A stretch of DNA of 64,000 nucleotides from Murinocardiopsis flavida (lineage in GTDB: Bacteria > Actinomycetota > Actinomycetes > Streptosporangiales > Streptosporangiaceae), in assembly GCF_003014485.1 (NCBI RefSeq), contig NZ_PYGA01000029.1, positions 1-64,000 of the forward strand, given 5' to 3'. The number at the start of each line of letters is the position of its first letter. The first letter of the stretch is position 1. The translations under genes and the position numbers were made by a program. The notes under the pieces were generated by a model that was not told the origin of the DNA, ran no database searches, and was given only the letters and a program-made list of their open reading frames with translations. Shown one piece after another: positions 39,795-48,661 of the stretch.

Positions 39795-40235
39795 TCAGAG
39801 TTCGCGGAACCGGTCGAGTTGTCTGCGGTCGCGCTTTGTGGGGCGGCCCGCGCCCCGTTCGCGCCGCGCCACGGGGATCGCGGCCTCGGGCGGAGGGGCG
39901 GGGGTGCGGTCGACGTAGCAGCGGACCGCGACCTGGGCGCCGACCCGCTTCTCGATGACGTGCCCCACGTCGACGATGCGTGTCGTGCCGTTCAGGTGGG
40001 CTTTGACGACGTCGCCGACGCCCACCGGCGTCGCCGGTTTCGCGGGCCGGTCGTTGACGCGCACATGTCCGCCGCGGCACGCCTGCGCGGCGTCCGCGCG
40101 CGTCTTGGTGAGCCGCACGGCCCACAACCACCGGTCGACCCGCGTGGTCGGCGGCCCTGGCGGCAGCGGCCGCACATCGCCGGCGCCGCGCTCCACCGGC
40201 GCCCCGTTCGCACCCGACACCGTGGCCGCTCCCAT
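39795..40235 (-). CDS. S4-domain RNA-binding protein (Hsp15-like)
   Basis: This 146-residue protein has an S4 domain at about residues 32-80 (RVDRWLWAVRLTKTRADAAQ, then GGHVRVNDRPAKP). VGVGDVVKAHLNGTTRIVDV follows, and the basic tail is KRDRRQLDRFREL. Hsp15-type proteins bind 50S subunits carrying stalled nascent chains. The N-terminal 30 residues are low-complexity, so a later start is possible. Confidence 0.9.
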   Translation of the reverse strand: MGAATVSGANGAPVERGAGDVRPLPPGPPTTRVDRWLWAVRLTKTRADAAQACRGGHVRVNDRPAKPATPVGVGDVVKAHLNGTTRIVDVGHVIEKRVGAQVAVRCYVDRTPAPPPEAAIPVARRERGAGRPTKRDRRQLDRFREL

Positions 40236-40463
40236 CCGTTCGACGCCCGGACCCCTGCCCGGATCCCCTCACGCGCACTGTAACCGCAGCGGGCCGCCGA
40301 AGGCGGCCCGCTGCACGACCGCCGGCGGATGGGCCGACCCGGGGCCGGTGCGAGCAATGCGTCCGATCCGGTCGGACGTTGGGCGCCGCATTCGCGGGAA
40401 CGGCGACGGCTTTGTCGCCGTCGTAGGGGGATTCCGGTGTGTCGCGTCGTTGGGAGACCGCTT

Positions 40464-40988
40464 GTGAGCCGGCGGCTGAGGGGCAGCGCCTGGGTGTGGG
40501 CCGTGGGGGCGGGGGCGGTCGCCGCCACGATCGCGGGCCTGCGCATCCAGGTCCTCGGGCTGGGCTGCATGCTCAGTGCGCCGGGGGCGCCGCCCGGCGG
40601 CGGCCGCGCGCCCGCTCCGGTCATGGACTGCCCGGCGGTCCGGTTCCTGCCCGATGTGCCCGTCGCGGCGCTGCTCGCCGCCGGGCTCGTCCTGCTCGTG
40701 TTCGCTGTAGTCCGCGGGCGCCGGTACACCGAGGCGGGTCTCGCCCTCGCCGGGATGCTGGTCGGCGGCGCGGCGGCGTTCATCGTCGTCGACGCGTTCG
40801 CCATCGGTTGCGAGATGGTGCAGCCCGGCTCCTACCCGGCGCCGCCGCCGCGGCTGTGGTGCCCCTCCGGTCGGTTCCTGGTCACGGTCGTGCCGGTCGC
40901 CCTGTGCTCCGCGGTGCTGCCCGTCATCGGCCGGACGGTGTACCTGCGTGCCCGCGGCGGCGATCGCGCAGTGCGGCGGACGAGGTGA
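40464..40988 (+). CDS. Small multi-pass membrane protein
   Basis: From the GTG at 40464 (GGGAGA upstream; GTG at 40437 also has a ribosome-binding site) the protein has 174 residues and four hydrophobic segments. Examples are SAWVWAVGAGAVAATIAGL, VAALLAAGLVLLVFAVV and AGMLVGGAAAFIVVDAF. A cysteine-containing loop lies between helices 1 and 2 (GLGCML, MDCPAV) and another before helix 4 (LWCPSG). This hints at extracellular disulfides. No family recognised. Confidence 0.65.
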   Translation: MSRRLRGSAWVWAVGAGAVAATIAGLRIQVLGLGCMLSAPGAPPGGGRAPAPVMDCPAVRFLPDVPVAALLAAGLVLLVFAVVRGRRYTEAGLALAGMLVGGAAAFIVVDAFAIGCEMVQPGSYPAPPPRLWCPSGRFLVTVVPVALCSAVLPVIGRTVYLRARGGDRAVRRTR

Positions 40989-41162
40989 CCGGCGCTTCGG
41001 TTCCGGCGGGGTGCCCGCTTCGGCGGGGCGGGCGGAGGGGTCCACCAGTCCACCGGCCACCGGCCCACCGCCAACCGGACCGACGGGCCGGTTGGCGCTC
41101 GCCGCACGTCGCGCCGCGCATCGCGCGGCGCGTGTCACGCGCGGCGTGTCACACGGCGCGGG

Positions 41163-41705
41163 TCAGAGGGTCCGCTCGAAGAGGAGGCGGTCGGCGCCGG
41201 GGCCGTCGTAGTCCGCGATGGGGCCCGACTCGGTGAACCCCATGGCGCGGTGGAACGCCGCCGACCGGGTGTTGACCGGCGAGGTGATGGCGCGCACCCG
41301 GCTCCGGCCGGCCTCGCGGGCGATGGCGAAGAACCGCTCGTAGAACCGCGCGCCGAGACCGGTCCTGCGGTGGTCCGGGCTGATCCCGACGAAGTGGATG
41401 TAGGCGGCGTCGGGCTGAGCGGGGGAGGGGAAGCCGATGAGGAACCCGGCGAGGCCGTCCCTACCGTCCCCGCCGCCCCCGCCGCCCCCGCCGTCCCCGC
41501 CGTCCCCGCCGTCCCCGCCGCCCCCGCCGTCCCCGCGGTTGCCGGTGTCGGCGATGTCGGCGGCGAGGCTGGTCGGGTGGAAGTGGTCGAGGAACAGGCG
41601 GGGCACCGCCGATTGCATGGGCCGGCCCCACCAGTCGTCGATGACGGCGGCGATGCGCGCGAAGTCGTCGGGGCGCGCCGTGCGGATCTCCGGATGTGCG
41701 TCCAT
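41163..41705 (-). CDS. GNAT acetyltransferase with a Gly/Asp-repeat insertion
   Basis: The ATG at 41705 gives 180 residues. The acetyl-CoA loop is AYIHFVGISPDHRRTGLGAR at about 105-125 and the C-terminal strand RSAAFHRAMGFTES. Between residues about 50 and 85 the fold is interrupted by DTGNRGDGGGGGDGGDGGDG and more of the same, encoded by a 9-base tandem repeat. The insertion falls at a surface loop, so activity may survive. It is divergent from the ABC-F gene. Confidence 0.85.
   Translation of the reverse strand: MDAHPEIRTARPDDFARIAAVIDDWWGRPMQSAVPRLFLDHFHPTSLAADIADTGNRGDGGGGGDGGDGGDGGGGGGGGDGRDGLAGFLIGFPSPAQPDAAYIHFVGISPDHRRTGLGARFYERFFAIAREAGRSRVRAITSPVNTRSAAFHRAMGFTESGPIADYDGPGADRLLFERTL
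41465..41535. repeat. 9-bp tandem repeat (CCGCCGTCC/CCC) inside the GNAT gene
   Basis: About eight units of a 9-base motif encode Gly-Gly-Asp/Gly triplets. Unit loss or gain keeps the frame. Confidence 0.8.
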
Positions 41706-41802
41706 GGCCGACCATTGTGCATGCGGCGCCGCGCACCGGTTCGACAGCGGTGACGGAAAACTCCTGGACCGCGCGGGTGGGGAGCCGCGATCATGGGTCC
41801 CC

Positions 41803-43470
41803 ATGGGCCATATCGATCTCGCCGGGGTGGGCTACGTGCTGCCCGACGGCCGCACGCTGCTCGACGACGTGTCCTTTCGCGTCGGCGAGGGGATGAAGGC
41901 CGCGCTGATCGGTGCGAACGGCAGCGGGAAGACCACCCTGCTGCGGATCGTCGCGGGCGACGCCCCGGCGACGGCAGGCGCGGTGACCCGCAGCGGCGGT
42001 ATCGGCGTCATGCGGCAGTTCATCGGTTCCCAGGCGAGCGCCGAAGCCGACGCCGACGGGGTGAGCGCCCCGCTGGCGTCGGCGTCGACGGTGCGGGACC
42101 TGCTGGTGTCGGTGTCGCCGCCGGCCCTGCGTTCGGCCGCGCTCGGGCTGGACGCCGCCGAGCTGGAGATGATGGAGCGCGACGACGAGCGCGTCCAGCT
42201 CCGCTACGCCCAGGCCCTCGCCGACTGGGGCGACGCCGGGGGCTACGACGCCGAGGTGCTGTGGGACGTGTGCACCACGGCCGCTCTCGGGGTGCCGTTC
42301 GCCCGCTGCCAGTACCGGGAGTTGGGCACGCTGTCCGGCGGCGAGCAGAAGCGGCTCGTGCTCGAAGCGCTGCTGCGCGGCCCCGATGAGGTGCTGCTGC
42401 TCGACGAGCCCGACAACTACCTCGACGTCCCCGGCAAGCGCTGGCTGGAGGAGCGGCTGCGCGAGACCGCGAAGACCGTGCTGTTCATCAGCCACGACCG
42501 GGAGCTGCTGGCGCGCACCGCCAGCCACCTCGTCACGGTCGAGGGCGGCATGGCGGCCGGCAACTCCGCGTGGGTGCACGGCGGCGGCTTCGAGAGCTAC
42601 CACCAGGTGCGCCGCGACCGGCACGCCCGGTTCGCCGAGCAGCGGCGGCGCTGGGACGAGCGGCACGCGCAGCTGCGCAAGCTCATGCTGACGCTGCGCC
42701 AGCAGGCCGCGAACAGCGACGAGATGGCCAGTCGGTACCGGGCGGCCGTCACCCGGCTGCGCAAGTTCGAGGACGCCGGGCCGCCGCCCGAGCCGCCGAA
42801 GGAGCAGCGCATCAGCATGCGCCTGCACGGCGGCCGTACCGGGTTGCGGGCGTTGACCTGCAAGGACCTTGAGCTCACCGGCTTGATGAAGCCGTTCTCG
42901 GCCGAGGTGTTCTACGGCGAGCGGGTCGCGGTGCTGGGCTCGAACGGGTCGGGCAAGTCGCATTTCCTGCGGCTGCTCGCCGACCCGGCGTCCGTCGCGC
43001 ACACCGGGGTGGCGAAGCTCGGCGCGCGCGTGCGGCCCGGGCACTTCGCGCAGACCCACCACCACCCGGAGTGGAACGGGCGCACCCTCACCGGCATCCT
43101 CGCCGAGGACCACGCGACCCCGCTGGAGAAGTCGGCGCCGATGTTGCAGCGCTACGAGCTGGTCCACCAGCGCGAGCAGCGGTTCGCGTCGCTTTCGGGC
43201 GGGCAGCAGGCGCGCTTCCAGGTCCTGCTGCTGGAGCTGTCGGGGGCGACCATGCTGCTGCTCGACGAGCCCACCGACAACCTGGACGTCGAGTCGGCCG
43301 AGGCGCTGGAGACCGCGTTGGAGTCGTTCGAGGGGACCGTCCTCGCCGTGACGCACGACCGCTGGTTCGCGCGCTCCTTCGACCGCTACCTGGTGTTCGG
43401 CGCCGACGGCGCGGTCTACGAGTCGCCCGACCCGGTCTGGGACGAAGGCCGGGTCGACCGGGTGCGGTGA
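41803..43470 (+). CDS. ABC-F family ATPase
   Basis: This 555-residue protein has two ATPase domains and no membrane helices. Domain 1 shows GANGSGKTT, LSGGEQKRL and LLLDEPDNYLD. Domain 2 shows GSNGSGKSH, LSGGQQARF and LLLDEPTDNLD. Between them is a long arginine-rich helical linker (RRDRHARFAEQRRRWDERHA). ABC-F proteins act on ribosomes, some protecting against antibiotics. An rRNA methyltransferase gene similar to aviRa lies 1.2 kb downstream. The ATG at 41803 is chosen because the frame upstream is antisense to the GNAT gene. Confidence 0.9.
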   Translation: MGHIDLAGVGYVLPDGRTLLDDVSFRVGEGMKAALIGANGSGKTTLLRIVAGDAPATAGAVTRSGGIGVMRQFIGSQASAEADADGVSAPLASASTVRDLLVSVSPPALRSAALGLDAAELEMMERDDERVQLRYAQALADWGDAGGYDAEVLWDVCTTAALGVPFARCQYRELGTLSGGEQKRLVLEALLRGPDEVLLLDEPDNYLDVPGKRWLEERLRETAKTVLFISHDRELLARTASHLVTVEGGMAAGNSAWVHGGGFESYHQVRRDRHARFAEQRRRWDERHAQLRKLMLTLRQQAANSDEMASRYRAAVTRLRKFEDAGPPPEPPKEQRISMRLHGGRTGLRALTCKDLELTGLMKPFSAEVFYGERVAVLGSNGSGKSHFLRLLADPASVAHTGVAKLGARVRPGHFAQTHHHPEWNGRTLTGILAEDHATPLEKSAPMLQRYELVHQREQRFASLSGGQQARFQVLLLELSGATMLLLDEPTDNLDVESAEALETALESFEGTVLAVTHDRWFARSFDRYLVFGADGAVYESPDPVWDEGRVDRVR

Positions 43471-43576
43471 CCGCGCCGGGGTCCGCGGGCGCAAGGCCGC
43501 GTGCCCGTGCGGCCGCCGCGCATCCGCCGGGGCGGCGGTGCGCTGCCCCGTAGCGTCCGGCCGGGATCAGGTGGGT

Positions 43577-43813
43577 TCAGGACGGCCGGTCCTGGCCCGG
43601 TGCCGGTCGGGACCGGGCGTCGTTGCCGTCGCGGATCGCGGCCTCCACCCGCAGGCCCGTGCCGACCAGGGCGAGGGTCGGGAACGCGACCAGGGTCCAG
43701 TCGGCGGGGGCCGCGAGGTGCAGCAGCCACACGACGGCGGCGAGCAGGAGCAGCCCCGATCCCGCGGAGCGCACGGAGGCGGGCTGTGTGCGGACGGTGG
43801 TCGGTGCTGCCAT
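43577..43813 (-). CDS. Small membrane protein
   Basis: This 78-residue protein has two hydrophobic segments (SGLLLLAAVVWLLHLAAP and WTLVAFPTLALVGTGL) and a charged C-terminus. It lies 72 bases after a methyltransferase gene on the same strand. The gap contains GGTCGGCCGG repeats that may fold. Function unknown. Confidence 0.65.
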   Translation of the reverse strand: MAAPTTVRTQPASVRSAGSGLLLLAAVVWLLHLAAPADWTLVAFPTLALVGTGLRVEAAIRDGNDARSRPAPGQDRPS

Positions 43814-43885
43814 GGGTGTTCTCCTGGGCGGAACCGGTCGTGCCGGTCGGGTCGGCCGGCCAGGTCGGCCGGTCGGGTCGGCCGG

Positions 43886-44545
43886 TCAGGCGGGGCGGGC
43901 CGTGATCCACCGGCCGTCGTCGGTGAGGGTCCGGTCGTGGCGCAGTCCCGCGTCGGCGAGTTCGGCGGGGTCGAAGCGGCGGGTGGTGAACGACTGGGTC
44001 CAGTGCCGGTCGCCGATCGTGTAGTGCATGGTGGCGCTCACGGTGTCGTGGTCCGGCCGGGAGATGTCGCGCAGGGCGATGGTGAGCGGCCCCCGCCGGC
44101 TGACGGTCTCGGTCGGCGCGGTGAAGAACGAGGCGGGGTTGTGCTCGATCAGGACCTGGCCGCCGTCGCCGATGTGGCGGCGGCAGGTGTCGAGCAGGCC
44201 GCGGCGCTCTTCGGGGTCGGGCACGTTGACCAGGTGGGACGCGAGGACGACGGCGTCGAAGGTGCGCCCCAGGTCGAGCCCGCCGATCGGGGCGCACACG
44301 GTCTCGGCGCCGGAGATGTGCGCGAGCATGTCGGGCGAGGCGTCGACGGCGGTCACGGTGTGCCCGAGCGCGAGGAGCGGGTGGGTGACCCGGCCGGCCC
44401 CCGAGCCGAGCTCCAGGATGGACCCGCTGCCGCCGAGCGCGCCGTGGATGATCCCGGGCTCGTTCTCGGCCGGCATCGCGAGGTAGAACTCGACCGGGCT
44501 GCCGTCGTCGGAGATGCTCCCGGGGCCGGTGCCGTTCGCCTTCAT
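43886..44545 (-). CDS. Class I SAM-dependent methyltransferase
   Basis: From the ATG at 44545 (GAGGAGG upstream) the protein has 219 residues. Motif I is GSILELGSGAGRVTHPLLAL near residue 42, motif II VTAVDASPDML and motif IV FDAVVLASHLVNVPD. The C-terminal beta-sheet reads HYTIGDRHWTQSF. It resembles methyltransferase-25 family enzymes acting on small molecules. The longer open frame upstream is antisense to the rRNA methyltransferase gene and is ignored. It is divergent from that gene. Confidence 0.85.
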   Translation of the reverse strand: MKANGTGPGSISDDGSPVEFYLAMPAENEPGIIHGALGGSGSILELGSGAGRVTHPLLALGHTVTAVDASPDMLAHISGAETVCAPIGGLDLGRTFDAVVLASHLVNVPDPEERRGLLDTCRRHIGDGGQVLIEHNPASFFTAPTETVSRRGPLTIALRDISRPDHDTVSATMHYTIGDRHWTQSFTTRRFDPAELADAGLRHDRTLTDDGRWITARPA

Positions 44546-44635
44546 CAGGGCCTCCTCGTGTGGCGGGCGCGCCCGCGGGGGTGGCGGCGGCGCGCGGCCG
44601 GTCGCAGTGGGCGCGGTGTGAGAATAGGGGACGAG

Positions 44636-45364
44636 ATGAGTTACCGCCACGCGATCGAACGGATCGATCACAGCGACCTTGCGAGCGGCCAGGTCCTGCA
44701 CTCGGCCCCGGGGCATCCCGGGTTCCCGGTCCGGTTGGCGAGCGAGCTGTTCCAGCGTGCGGCGGCGCTGCTGCCCGGCACCGGCCCCGCCGCGTTGTGG
44801 GACCCGTGCTGCGGCAGCGGGTACCTGGCGGCCGTCGTCGGCCTCCTGCACCGCGACCGCGTCGCCCATGTGCTGGCCACGGACGTCGACCCCGGCGCCG
44901 CGGCGCTGGCGGGACGCAACCTGGCGCTGCTGACCGGCGCGGGGCTGGCGGCGCGCGAGGCGGAACTGCGCGCCCGCGCGGCCGAGTTCGGCAAGCCGTC
45001 CTACGCGGCGACCGCCGACTCCGCTGCGCGCCTGGCCGGCCGCCTCGCCGCGGCGGGCGGCGACCTCGCGCACGAGGCCCGGACCGGCGACGTGTTCGCG
45101 CCCGTTGCGCCCGCGGTGCCGGTGGACGTCGTGCTCACCGACGTCCCCTACGGCGCGCTCACGCACTGGGCCGGCGCGGTCCCCGCCGGCGACCCGGTTG
45201 CGGTCCTGCTCACCGGGGTCGCGGGGGTGCTGCCCGGCCACGCGGTGCTCGCGGTGGCGGCGCGGGCCCGCCGGGTCGCGGTCCCCGACGGGGTGCCGGC
45301 CCTGGGGCGGGTCCGGGTCGGGAACCGGGCCGCGGTGCTCGTGCGAGCCGCCGACCTGCACTGA
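44636..45364 (+). CDS. AviRa-like 23S rRNA methyltransferase
   Basis: This 242-residue protein starts MSYRHAIERIDHSDLASGQV and has LWDPCCGSGYLAAVVGLLHR as the SAM-binding motif. VLATDVDPGAAALAGRNLAL follows, then DVVLTDVPYG. This order matches AviRa of the avilamycin cluster, which methylates G2535 of 23S rRNA and gives resistance to orthosomycins. No biosynthetic genes are near, so a housekeeping or intrinsic-resistance role is likely. The leader is short (GAGAATAGGGGACG). Confidence 0.8.
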   Translation: MSYRHAIERIDHSDLASGQVLHSAPGHPGFPVRLASELFQRAAALLPGTGPAALWDPCCGSGYLAAVVGLLHRDRVAHVLATDVDPGAAALAGRNLALLTGAGLAAREAELRARAAEFGKPSYAATADSAARLAGRLAAAGGDLAHEARTGDVFAPVAPAVPVDVVLTDVPYGALTHWAGAVPAGDPVAVLLTGVAGVLPGHAVLAVAARARRVAVPDGVPALGRVRVGNRAAVLVRAADLH

Positions 45365-45402
45365 CGGGCCCGATGCCGGGCGGGCTTCGGCCGTGCGGGT
45401 AG

Positions 45403-46509
<1,107 letters not shown>

Positions 46510-46522
46510 CCGCCCCACCGCG

Positions 46523-46564
46523 AGCGGCGGCCCCGGACCCTCGGGTCCGGGGCCGCCGCTTTTC
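46523..46564. terminator. Strong terminator after asd
   Basis: An 18-base GC-rich arm pairs with 46543-46560 around a very short loop and TTTT follows. It also serves the convergent RNHCP gene. Confidence 0.85.
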
Positions 46565-46936
46565 TCAGAGGGCAGCCAGCCGCTCCAGGGGGAACGGCGG
46601 TTGCGCCAGCGGCCGTGCCGCCATGCGGACCAGGGGCAGCGGGTTGTCGTCGCCCGCTGTCCGGTTGGCGCTCAGCTCGTCGCAGCGCGTGCACCGGTGG
46701 ATGATGACCCACTCGCCGGCGCCGCGCACGGCGATGGAGATCGGCTCCATGCGGGCGTGGCACTCGGCGGCGCGGTCGCCGGGCACGTCGGCGTCGACGT
46801 GCTTGCTGTACAGGCAGTTCGGGCAGTGGTTGCGGTGCGCGGTGCCGGGCGCCCGTTCGGGGACGTCGAGGTGGCAGTGGACGCAGCGGAACGATTCGTG
46901 CTGCCGTCGCTGGCGGGGTCGGTGTCGGCGAGACAC
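46565..46936 (-). CDS. RNHCP-domain zinc-binding protein
   Basis: This 123-residue protein with a GTG start and AGGAG has the RNHCP family pattern: FRCVHCHLDVP, then HRNHCPNCLYSKHVD, CHARMEPI and IIHRCTRCDELSANR. The cysteines would bind zinc. The family is common in actinobacteria and firmicutes and of unknown role. It is convergent with asd and shares its terminator. The following 46937-47258 holds no recognisable gene. Confidence 0.88.
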   Translation of the reverse strand: MSRRHRPRQRRQHESFRCVHCHLDVPERAPGTAHRNHCPNCLYSKHVDADVPGDRAAECHARMEPISIAVRGAGEWVIIHRCTRCDELSANRTAGDDNPLPLVRMAARPLAQPPFPLERLAAL

Positions 46937-47258
46937 AGTGGTGCTCCTAGTGGAAGTCCTGGCCGGTTGCGCGTGCCAACGGGCCTCGACCGCTCCCAGG
47001 AGGAGGACACACCGGACGCCGATGGGGCGGCGCGCGGCGCCGCCGGATCAGTGTCCGGGTACTCCGGAGGTCGCGGGAGGCCCGTAGGGCGGCCGGGTCA
47101 CAAACTCACCACTTTCGTTAACGGAACTGTCGTCAGCGGAACCTTCGGCAGCGGATGGCTGGAGCCGCGCCGATGGCGCGGTCCCGGCCATTGAAACCGG
47201 CCGCAGGGGACGCGCGCAACCGGTTTTCCCGCCCGCCGGGACGGCCCGTCCGCGGAGG

Positions 47259-48470
47259 TCAGCGCGGTGCGGCGGCGCCGCCGAACGCGCGGGCCGTGTA
47301 GACCGCGACGGCGGCCGCCGTGAGCGCCAGCAGCACGAAACCGATGGTGTACGCGCCGGTGGCCTGGAACACCACGCCCATGACGAGGGGCGGGAAGTAC
47401 CCGCCGAGCCCGCCGGCCGCGCCGACCAGGCCGGTCACCGTGCCGACCCGTGACGGCTCGACCAACTTCGCGACCAGCGCGAACACGCCGCCGGTGCCCA
47501 GTCCGAGCGCGACGGCGATCAGCACGAACGAGATCCCGGCCGGGACCTCCACGGGCGGCTTGAAGGCGAGTACCGCCGCGAGCAGCGCGGTGCCGACGAA
47601 CGAGATCATGCAGACCTTGACCGGGCCGATGCGGTCGGAGAGCGCCCCGCCGACGGGGCGGGCGACCACCGCCGCGAGGGAGAACCCGGCCGTGCGCAGC
47701 CCGGCCTCGCTCTGCGCGAACGCGTACGCGGTGGTCAGGAGCGTCGGCAGGTAGGTGGAGAACGCCACGAACCCGCCGAACGCGATGGCGTACAGCAGCG
47801 ACATCTGCCATGTGGTCGCGAGCCGGAGCGCGTCGCGTATGCGCGGCAGCGCGGGTTCGGTGCTCGGCCGCCGGTCCGGCGAGTCGCGGGCGAACAGCCA
47901 CATCACGACGCCCATCACCGCCAGCGCCGCGCCCATGGCGAGGTGGGTGCCGAAGAGCCCGAGTTGTTCGACCAGCCGCGGCGTGCAGATCGCCGACAGC
48001 GCGGTGCCGCCCATTCCGGCGCCGAACACGCCGGTGGCGAAGCCGCGCCGTTCCCGCGCGTGCCAGGAGTTGACGAACGGGATGCCGATCGCGAACGAGG
48101 TGCCGGCCACGCCCAGGAAGAACCCCCACAGCAGGAGCATCCCGAACGAGCCGCCGGAGAGGCCGACCAGCAGGGTCGGCACGATGCTGATGAAGCAGAC
48201 CACCGTGAACATGGTCCGGCCGCCGTACCGGTCGGTCAGGACGCCGACGGGGATCCGGCCCAGCGATCCGACCAGCACGGGGAACGCGACGATCAGCGAC
48301 GTCTGCGTTGGCGACAGGTGCAGCGCCTCGCTGTAGGTCTTCGACAGCGGGCCGATCAGGTTCCACGCCCAGAAGGTGAGCGCGAACGCTGCGGTCGCCA
48401 GTGCGAGGTTCGCCCCGGCGGACCCGCTCCTGGTGGCCCGCGGCGTGTCCACGGCGCTGCTTCCGCTCAT
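47259..48470 (-). CDS. narK: Nitrate/nitrite transporter NarK
   Basis: The ATG at 48470 with GGGGGAG upstream gives 403 residues and 12 hydrophobic segments. The nitrate-signature region is present: GFFLGVAGTSFAIGIPFVNS, then FATGVFGAGMGGTALS. A GVLTDRYGGRTMF loop follows helix 2. It is divergent from narG with 191 bases between, so both are probably induced together by low oxygen and nitrate. It imports nitrate or exports nitrite for the NarGHI complex. Confidence 0.92.
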   Translation of the reverse strand: MSGSSAVDTPRATRSGSAGANLALATAAFALTFWAWNLIGPLSKTYSEALHLSPTQTSLIVAFPVLVGSLGRIPVGVLTDRYGGRTMFTVVCFISIVPTLLVGLSGGSFGMLLLWGFFLGVAGTSFAIGIPFVNSWHARERRGFATGVFGAGMGGTALSAICTPRLVEQLGLFGTHLAMGAALAVMGVVMWLFARDSPDRRPSTEPALPRIRDALRLATTWQMSLLYAIAFGGFVAFSTYLPTLLTTAYAFAQSEAGLRTAGFSLAAVVARPVGGALSDRIGPVKVCMISFVGTALLAAVLAFKPPVEVPAGISFVLIAVALGLGTGGVFALVAKLVEPSRVGTVTGLVGAAGGLGGYFPPLVMGVVFQATGAYTIGFVLLALTAAAVAVYTARAFGGAAAPR

Positions 48471-48661
48471 CCCCGGTGCTCCCCCTCGGCTGCCGTCACG
48501 CGTTTCACGATAAACCAGGGGTGCCAATTCTTCCGTGCCGGACAACGGCGTGGCGCCGCGCATTACCCGCCTTTCCCTGTTCCACTAGCATCGGGATTTC
48601 CATGTGCGGCTCGTGGTTGTCCGACGTGTCTCCGATGGTGGCGAAAGAGGCGGTTGCACCA

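Noticed and set aside
43814-43885. GGTCGGCCGG-type repeats as a CRISPR or origin
   Set aside because: The units are short and irregular with no spacer structure; simple GC-rich repetition is enough.
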